Part shown: one piece after another, positions 1 through 10,700 of the stretch
Position numbering within the stretch: the stretch's first letter is position 1
Layout of the letters: every line of letters begins with the position of its first letter
Origin: Acidobacteriaceae bacterium
Lineage (GTDB): Bacteria; Acidobacteriota; Terriglobia; Terriglobales; Acidobacteriaceae
Assembly (NCBI GenBank): GCA_028283655.1
Contig: JAPWKE010000003.1
Location: forward strand, 2,170,001 to 2,234,000
DNA: 64,000 nucleotides
Direction of reading: 5' to 3'
Notes under the pieces: generated by a model
Told to the model about the DNA's origin: nothing
The model's database searches: none
What the model saw: the letters and a program-made list of their open reading frames with translations, nothing else
Made by a program: the position numbers and the translations under genes

Positions 1-127
1 CTGACGCGGGATTCACGCAATTTTCACTCTGCGCAAATCTGCCGCCACAAGCGCCGCGCATCTCGACTTTGCGAGGGCAGTTTCCGGCCCTGACCGCCAC
101 TGGAAAACGCTTCGACACAAATTTAGC
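1..127. other. window edge, no gene recognised
   Basis: No convincing coding frame with a ribosome-binding site is visible on either strand. The stretch lies downstream of the minus-strand microprotein gene that ends at 128, so it may belong to the trailer of that transcript. Confidence 0.4.
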
Positions 128-217
128 CTACGCACGCGCTACCGGCGCGCACAACAGAGCAATTCCAGCAAGCACGAACATTACCGAGATCACATACTGA
201 ATCAACTTCATCGCCAT
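128..217 (-). CDS. 29-residue hydrophobic microprotein
   Basis: A short frame starts at an ATG at 217, preceded on the minus strand by a GAGGTGAGGA-type Shine-Dalgarno sequence (plus-strand 219-227), and stops with TAG at 128-130. The product begins MAMKLIQYV and is almost entirely one hydrophobic helix ending in PVARA, so it could be a membrane microprotein or a signal-peptide-like peptide. It is the last member of a same-strand cluster of a membrane protein, an XRE regulator and a 65-residue protein. Function unknown; the ribosome-binding site and position are the support. Confidence 0.45.
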   Translation of the reverse strand: MAMKLIQYVISVMFVLAGIALLCAPVARA

Positions 218-276
218 TCCTCACCTCGCAAGCATCTTTAAGCCGCGTTCGATCCAACCGCCGCACAGAACATCTG

Positions 277-474
277 TCACGCGCAGCCTTCCGTACGTCG
301 CACTCGAACCATCAGCACGATCAACCGGATCGCACACACCAACATCACCGCGGCCCACAGCCAGCCAGCCCGCGGATGACCTCGCAGCAACAAAGGTCCC
401 GAGCCGCTCATCGCAGCCAAAGCACCCGCCTGTGCAGCCAAAAGCCTTCTCTGCCGACTCATCTTTCGCATCAC
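277..474 (-). CDS. 65-residue predicted membrane protein
   Basis: The start ATG at 474 follows a strong GGAGGA at good spacing and lies 17 bases after the stop of the XRE regulator, which argues for translation in the same operon. The basic N-terminus (MMRKMSRQRR) is followed by a weakly hydrophobic stretch and a clear transmembrane helix at about residues 38-56 (around WLWAAVMLVCAIRLIVL), with a basic tail. No family recognised. Together with the 147-residue membrane protein upstream it suggests a membrane-associated module under XRE control. Confidence 0.6.
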   Translation of the reverse strand: MMRKMSRQRRLLAAQAGALAAMSGSGPLLLRGHPRAGWLWAAVMLVCAIRLIVLMVRVRRTEGCA

Positions 475-491
475 GTCTCCTCCAGTAGTTA

Positions 492-683
492 TTAGTTGTC
501 CGAAAAAATCGACTCGATCGACAGCCCAAAGAGCTTCGCAATACGAAACGCCAAGGGCAGCGAAGGATCGTACTTCCCTGTCTCGATCGCGTTCACGCTC
601 TGCCGCGAAACCTCAAGCTTCGTAGCCAGGTCAGCCTGCGACCATCCCCGCTCCGCACGCAACGTGCGCAGACGGTTATTCAT
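492..683 (-). CDS. XRE-family HTH transcriptional regulator (63 aa)
   Basis: The whole protein is one helix-turn-helix domain: N-terminal RLRTLRAERGWSQADLA, the recognition region VSRQSVNAIETGKYDPSL and a C-terminal IAKLFGLSIESIF helix, as in compact XRE/YozG-like regulators. Its ATG overlaps the end of the upstream membrane-protein gene by 8 bases (ATGAATAA), so the two are translationally coupled. Pairs of a membrane protein with a small XRE regulator are common in bacteria; the regulator usually controls its own operon. A dyad at 1172-1201 in the divergent promoter is a candidate operator. The ligand or signal is unknown. Confidence 0.9.
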   Translation of the reverse strand: MNNRLRTLRAERGWSQADLATKLEVSRQSVNAIETGKYDPSLPLAFRIAKLFGLSIESIFSDN

Positions 684-1119
684 CGCTGTCCGCCCGGTTC
701 CGCAGCTTCAACACGACCTGCGCACCCGCCATACTCAGCCAGAAAACGATGAACTCCGTAAACGGCGGCGGTGCGCTCATCGCGCCGTACGAACGCAGGA
801 AATCGCTTACGGTCGACACCGCCAGCGTGATCCCCACAGCCCACACAATCGCCTGCACCACGAGCCAGCGCTTGAACTCGTCCTGCTCATCGCGCAGATA
901 CAGGCCCACCACCGCCAGCAGAGCGATGATCGGAATCGCAGGCAGCAGAGACACCGCCCACAACTTCGGCCCGGTGAAGTGGTGCGAGCGCACCAGCGCA
1001 GTCACCTGCCACACCGCACCCATGTAGCAAATCATGATTCCGATCGCTCGCCGCGAGTACTCCCGCGCAGCCTTGCTGCGCTCTTTGCAGATCAATCCAC
1101 TCAACACTGAAGCCATCAT
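676..1119 (-). CDS. four-helix integral membrane protein, partner of XRE regulator
   Basis: A 147-residue protein with four predicted transmembrane segments (about residues 25-43, 54-73, 86-104 and 118-137) and charged DEQDEFKR and KLRNRADSDE cytoplasmic parts. It resembles the small membrane proteins (DUF2178-like) that often precede XRE regulators; I infer the relation only from size, topology and context. Its stop codon overlaps the start of the regulator. Alternative starts are close together (MMAS); the first was kept. No catalytic motif is visible. Confidence 0.7.
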   Translation of the reverse strand: MMASVLSGLICKERSKAAREYSRRAIGIMICYMGAVWQVTALVRSHHFTGPKLWAVSLLPAIPIIALLAVVGLYLRDEQDEFKRWLVVQAIVWAVGITLAVSTVSDFLRSYGAMSAPPPFTEFIVFWLSMAGAQVVLKLRNRADSDE

Positions 1120-1162
1120 TCCCCCTCAGGAGTGCCTCAATCGCCCACCTGGTGACAAGCAA

Positions 1163-1201
1163 ACTTTACGTCAAGCTTCCTTGTCATGTCAAGCAAGCTT
1201 G
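1163..1201 (-). promoter_or_regulatory. promoter and dyad operator of the XRE operon
   Basis: The near-perfect inverted repeat CAAGCTTCCTTG (1172-1183) / CAAGCAAGCTTG (1190-1201), 11 of 12 positions matching across a 6-base spacer, lies between the divergent XRE operon and pncB. On the minus strand a consensus TTGACA (1192-1187) sits inside the dyad and is followed after 18 bases by TAAAGT (1168-1163), giving a good sigma-70 promoter for the XRE operon. Autorepression by the encoded XRE protein is inferred from position. Confidence 0.5.
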
Positions 1202-1253
1202 TCTAGCATTTGTCGAAATTATTCTCCGCCTGTCGTACGCTCAAAGAACTGCT

Positions 1254-2579
1254 ATGAACGTGAACTTCGCCGAGCGCGCCCACAACCACAACTTCAAGCT
1301 CGACCCCATCGTGCGTTCGCTGCTCGACACCGACTTCTACAAGCTGCTGATGCTGCAGTTCGTCTGGAAGAACTTTCCCCAGACACACGTCACCAGCGAG
1401 ATCCACAACCGCACCACGCGTGTCCGCCTCGCCGACCGCATCTCGGCCTCCGCACTGCGCGATCAGATGGAGCACGTCCGCGGCCTGCGTTACCTGAAGT
1501 CCGAGCTTGTCTGGCTGGCGGGCAACACCTTCTACGGCACACGCCAGATCTTCGAGCCGGCCTTTCTCGACTGGCTTGAGCACAACCACCGCCTCTCCGA
1601 CTACGAGATCCACGAACACGAAGGCCAACTCATCATCCGCTTCTCCGGCCTCTGGACAGAGGTAACGATGTGGGAGGTCTACTCCCTCGCCATCGTTAGC
1701 GAGATGAAGACCCGCGCCGCGCTCGCTGAACTCAACGAACTCGAACTCGACGTCCTCTACGCTCGCGCCAAGACGCGCCTCTGGGACAAGATCGAGCTGC
1801 TGCGCAAAGTCCCCGGCCTGCGCCTTTCTGACTTCGGCACACGCCGCCGCCACAGCTTTCTCTGGCAGGAGTACTGCGTTCAGGCCCTCGCCTCCGCGCT
1901 GAACTCTGACCCCGCAGATCCGCGCCTCACCGGCACCTCGAACACCGCGCTCGCATACAAACACAACCTCGAAGCCATTGGCACCAACGCGCATGAGCTG
2001 CCCATGGTGCTCGCCGCGCTGGCCTCACGCGGTACGGATGAAGAGCTTCGAGCCTCGCAGTATCGTGTGCTCGAACTCTGGCAGCGCAGCTACGGTGGCG
2101 AACTCCTCATCACGCTTCCCGACACCTTTGGCACGACGCAGTTCCTGCAAGGCGCACCACCGTTCGTGGCGAAGTGGACGGGCGAACGCGTCGACTCCAA
2201 AGACCCGTTCGTGGCGGGCGACGAGTACATCGAGTGGCTGCTGAAGCGCGGCGAAGACCCGCGTAAAAAACGCCTCATCGCAAGCGACGGTCTCGACGTC
2301 GATACGATCGTCGGCCTGTACGACTACTTCAACAAGCGCATTCGCTTCTCGGCTGGCTGGGGAACGCTGCTGACCAACGACTTCCGCGACTGCCACCCGC
2401 GTGGCGAAGACACGCTGGAACCGATCTCACTGGTCTGCAAGATCACCAGTGCGGACGGCACCCCCACCGTGAAACTTAGCGACAACCCCGCAAAAGCCAC
2501 GGGCCCCGCTGAGATGATCGAACGCTACCGCCGCGTCTTCGGCTCGCCCGTGCTCGAAGAACTCCCTGTGGTGGTGTAG
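1254..2579 (+). CDS. pncB: nicotinate phosphoribosyltransferase
   Basis: Converts nicotinate and PRPP to nicotinate mononucleotide in the NAD salvage (Preiss-Handler) pathway, in the cytosol. The 441-residue product has the family N-terminus LLDTDFYKLLMLQ, the core DFGTRRRHS motif that contacts the substrate, and GTSNTALAYKHN followed by IGTNAHELPM, which carries the conserved histidine that is phosphorylated in PncB enzymes. Length is slightly above the 400-residue enterobacterial form. The open frame extends upstream to 1152, but that part is a low-quality lead; the ATG at 1254 gives the family N-terminus. It is divergent from the XRE operon and shares its intergenic region. Confidence 0.93.
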   Translation: MNVNFAERAHNHNFKLDPIVRSLLDTDFYKLLMLQFVWKNFPQTHVTSEIHNRTTRVRLADRISASALRDQMEHVRGLRYLKSELVWLAGNTFYGTRQIFEPAFLDWLEHNHRLSDYEIHEHEGQLIIRFSGLWTEVTMWEVYSLAIVSEMKTRAALAELNELELDVLYARAKTRLWDKIELLRKVPGLRLSDFGTRRRHSFLWQEYCVQALASALNSDPADPRLTGTSNTALAYKHNLEAIGTNAHELPMVLAALASRGTDEELRASQYRVLELWQRSYGGELLITLPDTFGTTQFLQGAPPFVAKWTGERVDSKDPFVAGDEYIEWLLKRGEDPRKKRLIASDGLDVDTIVGLYDYFNKRIRFSAGWGTLLTNDFRDCHPRGEDTLEPISLVCKITSADGTPTVKLSDNPAKATGPAEMIERYRRVFGSPVLEELPVVV

Positions 2580-2806
2580 TGACGAGCGTGGCGTCGGACC
2601 GATCGCCGCCCCTGCAAGTACCAATCTTCTTCCCCATAAGAGAATCGCGATACAGCGCCCTCTTCATAGCCATTGGCACGAATCTCCTTACGACCTTTGG
2701 CACGCACGGCAGGCGAGTCATGCGTGGCGATCTGTAAGAACGCAGATCCCTTCGGCAATTGCAAGCCAGGAAGGCTTCGAAACAAAACTCGCCGTATACT
2801 CCCCCC
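2580..2806. other. intergenic region, nothing recognised
   Basis: 227 bases between pncB and the nuclease gene. No coding frame with a ribosome-binding site and no strong terminator was seen; it should contain the nuclease promoter. Confidence 0.4.
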
Positions 2807-3733
2807 ATGCGCTTCCCCACCATCCCTCGCATAGCCTCCGCCGCAGCTCTCGTCACACTCTTCGCACTTCCTGCAGCAGCCTGGGGTCCTGACGGCCACG
2901 AGTGGATCAATCTCATCGCCGCGCAGAATCTTCCCTCAGACGTGCCCGCCTTCGTCCGCGACACCAACGGTCTCAACGTCATCGAATACATCGGCCCCGA
3001 GCCCGACCGCTGGCGCAACAAAGCAGAAGGCGAACTCAACGACACGCAGGCCGCCGACCACTTCATCCTCCTCCCGCTCGCGGACCGCGTCGGCCCACTG
3101 CCGAAGATGCGCTACGACTTCCTCCGCGAACTCAGCCAATTGCAAGCCGCGCATCCCAACGAAAAGCTCACCGCCGAAGCCGTCGGCATGAACCCCTGGC
3201 AGACTGAAGAAATCTGGCAGCGGCTCAAGGTTGACTTCCGCGAGTACCGCGCACTCAAGGCGGCGCACAAAAACACCGCTGGAGTCGAAGTCGCCATCCT
3301 TTTTGACGCTGGCTGGCTCGGTCACTACGTTGGTGACGGATCCCAGCCTATGCACAGCTCTCTGCAGTACGCCGGGTGGGTCGGCCCAAACCCCAACGGC
3401 TACACAACCAGCCACAAGATCCACTGGCAGTTCGAAAACGACTTCGTCATCGCCGCGGCAAACAAGCAGCAAGTCAGTAAGCTCGTAGCCCAGGCAAAGC
3501 CACAGCTTATCGGCGACGAGTGGACCCAGTACCTCGCCTACCTTCGCAGCAACAGTGCGAAGGCCGAGCAGATCTACAAGTTTGAGAAATCGGGTGCGCT
3601 GCAAGGCAAAGGAACAGCCGACTCTCGCGCCTTCGTCGATCAGTGCCTCGCCACCGGAGCCATCGAGCTGCGCAACATGATCTACACCGCCTGGGTGCGT
3701 TCCGCCGACCCCGTCGAAGGCTTCAAAGGCTAA
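2807..3733 (+). CDS. secreted S1/P1-type zinc nuclease (phospholipase C/P1 nuclease fold)
   Basis: A 308-residue exported protein. The signal peptide (MRFPTIPRIASAAALVTLF...) ends at PAAA, so the mature protein starts with Trp; in this family the alpha-amino group of Trp1 binds zinc. The ligand set is visible in order: W-G-P-D-G-H, an Asp and His in LNDTQAADHF, HYVGDGSQPMH, and HWQFE. The last ligand appears to be Glu, as in Bacillus phospholipase C, where P1 nuclease has Asp. Expected activity is hydrolysis of single-stranded nucleic acid or phosphomonoesters outside the cytoplasm, for phosphate or nucleoside scavenging. The start at 2807 gives the proper signal peptide; an upstream ATG at 2759 does not. 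Confidence 0.85.
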   Translation: MRFPTIPRIASAAALVTLFALPAAAWGPDGHEWINLIAAQNLPSDVPAFVRDTNGLNVIEYIGPEPDRWRNKAEGELNDTQAADHFILLPLADRVGPLPKMRYDFLRELSQLQAAHPNEKLTAEAVGMNPWQTEEIWQRLKVDFREYRALKAAHKNTAGVEVAILFDAGWLGHYVGDGSQPMHSSLQYAGWVGPNPNGYTTSHKIHWQFENDFVIAAANKQQVSKLVAQAKPQLIGDEWTQYLAYLRSNSAKAEQIYKFEKSGALQGKGTADSRAFVDQCLATGAIELRNMIYTAWVRSADPVEGFKG

Positions 3734-3742
3734 CCGCGCTCA

Positions 3743-4303
3743 TTACGCCGGAGCATGCACGTGCTTCTGAGCGCGTCGCAACGTCGGCGTGATCGCGTAG
3801 GCCAACACGGGAACCACCACGCACATCGTCACGGCCCACACGATCAGGCCATGCCACTCCCACGTCCAAAGCGCCTTGGTCGTCTCCCATGGATGATGCT
3901 TTACTGCCTCCAGCAAAGCGTCCTTGCTCAGCGGCAGTCCCCTCGTGTGGAAGAGCATCGAACCCACCTTGATCCAAACAGGAAAAAGCAGCAGCTCCAG
4001 CGGATACACCGCGTGGTTTGAGATCTGCGACGCGACTACGTTCAGCCGAAACACCGCCGCCAGCGCCAGCGCCACCACGGTCGTTGAGCCAAGCAGCGGG
4101 TTCACGCCCACCGCAAAGCCTACAGCCAGCGACCACGCCAGCCGCTCAGGCGTGGCGCCGCCCTGCAACAAGCGCAGCAACGGACGAACGATCTTGTTTT
4201 GCACCACACGAAGCACGAGACTTGAGGATACCCTCTCTGCATCAAACACAGGACGTTCGCCGTTCACGACGAACATGAGCGATACACTGCTCGCACATCG
4301 CAA
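3743..4303 (-). CDS. DUF2062-family membrane protein
   Basis: A 186-residue protein with the DUF2062 signature in the middle (LLQGGATPERLAWSLAVGFAVGVNP as two adjoining pieces, then LLGSTTVVALALA and NHAVYPLELLLFPVW). It has three or four transmembrane segments. The function of the family is unknown; members are often near glycosyltransferase or lipid genes, and here the divergent neighbour is a PlsC-type acyltransferase. The true start may be the second Met at 4276; neither start has a clear ribosome-binding site. It converges with the nuclease gene, only 9 bases apart. Confidence 0.75.
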   Translation of the reverse strand: MRCASSVSLMFVVNGERPVFDAERVSSSLVLRVVQNKIVRPLLRLLQGGATPERLAWSLAVGFAVGVNPLLGSTTVVALALAAVFRLNVVASQISNHAVYPLELLLFPVWIKVGSMLFHTRGLPLSKDALLEAVKHHPWETTKALWTWEWHGLIVWAVTMCVVVPVLAYAITPTLRRAQKHVHAPA

Positions 4304-4339
4304 GTTCGCAAAAAGCGAGCGCAGCCAACGGAGTTCTGC

Positions 4340-5116
4340 TTGACCTTCTTCCGCCAGTTATTTCGTGCACCTCTCGTTGTTCTGATGTTTCTCATCTGTT
4401 TTGCCGAACTGCTGCTCAAGCGTCCGCGGACTCGTCCCGAGCGCGCAGCCTGGCTTTCGCGACTCTGCCAGCGCGTCCTGCGAGTCGCGCACATGTCTTA
4501 TTCCGTAGAAGGCCCCGTGCCGATGTCTGGCGCCGTCATCACCAACCACCTCAACTACACCGACATCCTCGTCCATGCGGCGATACGGCCCTGCGTCTTC
4601 GTCTCCAAGATCGAACTGCGTAAAGTTCCAGTGCTCGGCTGGGTCAGCATGATGGCCGGCACGCAGTACGTTGAGCGCGGCGCAGGCGGCTCCGCAGAGA
4701 AGGCTGCACAAGGCATGGCGAAGGGTTTTCGCGACGGCCTGCCCATCGTCTTCTTCCCCGAAGGCACCACCGGCATCGGAGAACTCCCGCTGCTTCCCTT
4801 CCGTTCCGGACTGCTCGCACAGGCTCTCATGGCCGAGCAGCCGATTACCGCAGGCTTTCTGCACTATGAAATCAGCGAAGAAGACCTCGCCCGCGGCTGC
4901 TCCACCATGCACGATCTGCACTGGGGCAAACAGAGCCTGCTTGCTCACCTTTGGACGCAACTCAGCATCAAGTCAAGCCACTGCAACATACGTTTCGCGC
5001 AGGCCCCCATTGATTTTTCGCCCCAGGCTATCAAAGATCGGAAGCTAGCCGCAAAAGAAGCGCACCAGGCGGTACTCTCGCTTTCCGAGCCCATTCAACC
5101 CGCCTCAGGAAGCTGA
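4340..5116 (+). CDS. 1-acyl-sn-glycerol-3-phosphate acyltransferase (PlsC family)
   Basis: Transfers an acyl chain to a lysophospholipid or related acceptor at the inner membrane. The 258-residue protein has an N-terminal membrane anchor (about residues 10-27), the catalytic HX4D motif as NHLNYTD, and the phosphate-binding FPEGTT motif. The reading frame opens at TTG (4340); no in-frame ATG gives the anchor, so the TTG is preferred. Whether it makes phosphatidic acid or acylates another lipid (ornithine lipid, for example) cannot be told from the sequence. Confidence 0.85.
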   Translation: MTFFRQLFRAPLVVLMFLICFAELLLKRPRTRPERAAWLSRLCQRVLRVAHMSYSVEGPVPMSGAVITNHLNYTDILVHAAIRPCVFVSKIELRKVPVLGWVSMMAGTQYVERGAGGSAEKAAQGMAKGFRDGLPIVFFPEGTTGIGELPLLPFRSGLLAQALMAEQPITAGFLHYEISEEDLARGCSTMHDLHWGKQSLLAHLWTQLSIKSSHCNIRFAQAPIDFSPQAIKDRKLAAKEAHQAVLSLSEPIQPASGS

Positions 5117-5222
5117 TCTGCACCGAAGTACTCATCCGCGCTGACACCTTTGTGTACTTTTCGATCTCGTCAACAAGTTGTATGTCGACTAGCATGGTCA
5201 TATCCTCTTTCCGATCTGCTGA

Positions 5223-6911
<1,689 letters not shown>

Positions 6912-6974
6912 TCTTCGCGCTCTTCGCTTCGTCGTCATACAATTCAACTCGCGCAACACTTTCTGAGCCTATCT

Positions 6975-7346
6975 ATGCGACACATCCTCATCATCGACGA
7001 CGAAGACGACATCCGCGAGGTCGCGGCGCTTTCGCTGGAGTCCGTGACAGGCTGGCAGGTCTCCACCGCAAGCTCAGGAGCAGAAGGCATACGCAAGGCC
7101 ATCGAACTCAAGCCGGACGCCGTTCTCATGGACGTGATGATGCCCTCCATGGACGGTCCGACCACCTTCAAAGAGATGCAGAAGGTTCCCGCGCTCGTAG
7201 GCCTTCCCGTCGTGCTGCTGACAGCCAAGGTGCAAGGCGTTGACCAGCGCCGCTTCGCTGGCCTGGGTGTAGCCTCTGTGCTCTTCAAGCCGTTCGATCC
7301 GCTGACACTCGGCGACCAGATCGCAGCCGCTCTCGGCTGGCAGTAA
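6975..7346 (+). CDS. single-domain response regulator (CheY-like)
   Basis: 123 residues made only of a receiver domain: acidic pair IIDDEDD at 7-13, phospho-acceptor Asp53 in VLMDVMMPSMDG, switch Thr83 in LLTAK, and Lys105 in LFKPFDP. No output domain, so it either acts by protein contact or serves as a phosphate shuttle in the phosphorelay with the hybrid kinase 63 bases upstream and the HPt protein 89 bases downstream. Confidence 0.92.
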   Translation: MRHILIIDDEDDIREVAALSLESVTGWQVSTASSGAEGIRKAIELKPDAVLMDVMMPSMDGPTTFKEMQKVPALVGLPVVLLTAKVQGVDQRRFAGLGVASVLFKPFDPLTLGDQIAAALGWQ

Positions 7347-7435
7347 GCCAACATCACCCAAGCGATTTCCGCCCATGTCAAATAAATTTGATTTGAGCCA
7401 AACAAAAGAAGTGCGTACAGTCGTCCTAACTTATC

Positions 7436-7765
7436 GTGAGCGAAAATCCTGTTACCAATGCGGCTGAGCAATCTGCTGCGCTTCTGGCCATGCTGTGGGA
7501 GCGTGGGCTGCCCCGTCTGCATGAACGCCTTGAAGAGCTTGCTGCCGTCATTGCGTTGCGTCGCTCCGGCAGCTTCGACGCGCGCGAGCAGGAGCACGCA
7601 GCCGCCACCGCACACAAGCTCGCCGGTTCGCTCGGAATGTTCGGCTACCCCGCCGGGACAGACGCCGCTCGAGAGCTGGAACATGAGCTGGAAGCCGGTG
7701 AAGAAGCAGACCTCGCCATCCTCGAAGAACAGTACGCCGCGCTGCGCAAAGCGCTCCCTCTCTGA
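7436..7765 (+). CDS. HPt (histidine phosphotransfer) protein
   Basis: 109 residues, all helical, with the HPt signature AHKLAGSLGMFGY; His60 is the expected phosphorylation site. HPt proteins move phosphate between receiver domains of hybrid kinases and final regulators. The start is GTG (7436) and lacks an obvious Shine-Dalgarno sequence, but the frame and motif are clear. It completes the kinase-receiver-HPt cluster. No DNA-binding output protein is encoded beside it, so the final target must be elsewhere or be the CheY-like protein. Confidence 0.85.
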   Translation: MSENPVTNAAEQSAALLAMLWERGLPRLHERLEELAAVIALRRSGSFDAREQEHAAATAHKLAGSLGMFGYPAGTDAARELEHELEAGEEADLAILEEQYAALRKALPL

Positions 7766-7774
7766 AGCTTCACC

Positions 7775-10700
7775 TCACTGACACGCCAGTGCCGTCCACA
7801 CACCCGCCACGGTGGACGAGGCTCCGTCGATCCGAAGGTCAATGAAGTTCCCCGCAGGGATCGTCACCGACCCCGACGCCGGGCAACTGCCGCTCGTCGA
7901 AGGGGTGCAGGAGAGCGCCGTGTCCGCCATACTCGTCGCGGAGCCGCCGCTGCGCAGCGTCACCGTAATCGCTCCCGTCTGCAGCGAGCTCACATACAGC
8001 TTCGTCGCCGTGCAGCCTAGCGGCACCCACGTCAGCACCGCTCCAGACGTCTCCGTCAGCGCTGCGTTGGTCATGTTCACCGAGTAGTACAGCGTCGCGT
8101 AGTTCACCGCGTGATACACCGCGGCAAAACTCCCGCTCGACGTCGACCCACCACCGACAGCGCTGCTCCCCGCGGCCCCTTGTGGGATGCCAAACTCCAG
8201 CACCACCGCCTGCGCCGTGCCCGAGTTCGTCACCGTAGCGACCGAGCCAGCAGGCAAGGTCGTCGTCGTGTGTACGGTCACCGTAGCAGCCGCTCCCGCT
8301 GCCCCAGTTGGCCCCGCGCCGCCAGCCTGGGCCAGTACCGTCCAGCTCTGCGGCGAAGCGTCCGGCTGCTGATTGCTGTTCGCCGTAAGCGCCAGCCACG
8401 TCGAACCGCTCCACGTCACCGCATCGTTCGTCGAGTAGTACGTCAGCGCATTCCAGCCCGAGCGAAAGTTCATCCCCGCCGCCCCCGTAGGCCCTGCTGG
8501 CCCCGTAGCTCCCTGCACGCCGCTCAACCCTGTAGGCCCAATCATCCCCTGAACGCCCTGCGTACCAGTCGCCCCCTGCAAGCCCTGCGGCCCAACCAGT
8601 CCCTGAGCACCTGTCGGCCCGGCAGCCCCAGCGGCTCCAGTCGCGCCGGGAGACGAGAACATCGACCAGAACGTAGGCGAAGCATCCGGTGCGTTCCCAT
8701 GATTGCCTGCCACAAGCGAAACATACCCTGCCCCCTGCCACAGCACGCCATCGCCCAACGCATAGTTGCCCGCCGACTCATAGGCTCCGCGAAACGACAT
8801 GCCAACGCTGCCAGCCGCACCCGCAACACCAGTGGCACCCGTAGCTCCAGTCGGCCCGGCAACCCCCTGCACTCCCTGAGCACCCGCCTGTCCAGCCACT
8901 CCTTGAGTCCCCGTCGCTCCCTGGCTCCCCTGCGCTCCCGCAGCACCCTGCAACCCCTGAGCTCCTGCCGGGCCCTGTGGTCCGGTTGGCCCCTGTACGC
9001 CTTGAACGCCCTGCGGCCCGGCAACACCTTGTACTCCCTGCAAGCCTGTCGAGCCTGTGCCTCCGGCTACGCCCTGCGGCCCAACGCCACCGATCGCCGC
9101 CAGCACTCCCCACATCGAGGGCGAAGCATCCGGCGTGTTGCCGTGGTTGTTCTCCACCAGCGACGCATAGCTGCTGCCGCTCCACAACACCACATCACCC
9201 AGCGCATAGTTCGTCCCGGAGGCATAGCTTCCGCGATACACCAGACCGGCAGCTCCCGTGGCTCCGGTCGAACCAGTGGCACCAGTCGCTCCTGCCGCAC
9301 CCGGCGCTCCGCTCAGCCCTGCGGACCCCGTAGCCCCGGTTGGGCCAGCCACTCCGGCCACACCGTTCTGCCCCGCCGCTGCAAAGAGCGCCCACATCTG
9401 CGGCGAGCTGTCAGGCGTATTGCCGTGGTTGTTGTCCGTCAGAGAAACCCACCCAGCCCCCTGCCACAGCACACCACTTCCCACGGCATAGTTCTTCGTC
9501 GAGTCATACACGCCTGCAAAGCTCATTCCCACCGGCCCAGCCGCCCCTGTAGCGCCCACCACTCCCTGCGGCCCCGTTGGTCCAGCCACTCCGGCAATCC
9601 CCTGCGCGCCTGCCTGCCCTGCGACTCCCTGCAAGCCCTGATCGCCCTTCTCACCCGCTGGCCCAACCGGCCCCAACGCACCCGTGGAGCCCGTCAGACC
9701 TGTCGGGCCCTGCAAACCGGTCGCACCCATCGGCCCAACGCTGGCCATCACCGCCCACATCGTCGGACTCAGGCTCGGGGTATTGCCGTGGTTCCCTGCA
9801 ATCAAAGAAACATAGCTGGACCCAGCCCACAGCACCACATCGCCCAGAGCGTAATTCGTCGTGGAAGCATACGCTCCCTGATACACAAACCCTGCCGCGC
9901 CAGTCGGGCCGACAGAGCCTGTGGCACCGACAGCTCCCGTCAATCCTGCTGGCCCTTGCAAACCCATGACACCAGTAGCACCGGTGGCTCCGACAGAGCC
10001 ATTCGCTCCAGCCAATCCCGCAGGCCCTTGAGGCCCCGTAACGCCAGCGGCGCCAGTACTCCCCGTAGCCCCTTGAACACCCGTAGCCCCGGTAGCTCCT
10101 TTCGCCCCCGCTGAACCAGTAGCGCCAACCGCTCCAGCAGGACCCTGAACGCCTTGAACGCCCTGAGGTCCGGTCGCGCCCTGAGGCCCCTGCAACCCCT
10201 GCGCTCCGGTTACTCCGGTCGCACCTGTTGCGCCCACAGCACCCGCTGCGGTCGCACTCGCCAAAGCAATCTCCAGCGCCGGAGCATGGGCCGTCTGGTC
10301 GTTCTCCTTCGAATCGAACTGCACCACGGCATTCGCTGCCGAAAGCGCAAAACCATTGTTCGACGCGCCGCCCGAAAGCCAGGCCTGCACCGCAGCCGTC
10401 ACATCGAAGGTCACAAAGCTGCCCTCTGCCACAGTCGCCGAACCCAGCACAGCGCCAGACGCAGGCATCGACGCATACGTAACGCCGGATTCGATCCATC
10501 CGCCGCCAACCATCGCTAGCGAGACCAGTCCCGGCGTATCCGCACGATTGCAGTAGAGCCTCAGCGTCGCCCGGCTGACCTGCTGGGCCGTCGTCCCGCT
10601 CGGCAGCGTGCTCAGGTCAAACTGCACCAGCGCCGTATACCCGCCACCAACGTTCAGATTGGATAACGAACCAGAGTTCACCGCAGGCCGCGCGCTCGAG

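Noticed and set aside
8111-10114. Plus-strand open frame of 667 codons within the collagen-like gene
   Set aside because: Antisense of Gly-X-Y repeats; arginine/serine/proline-rich with no signal or domain.
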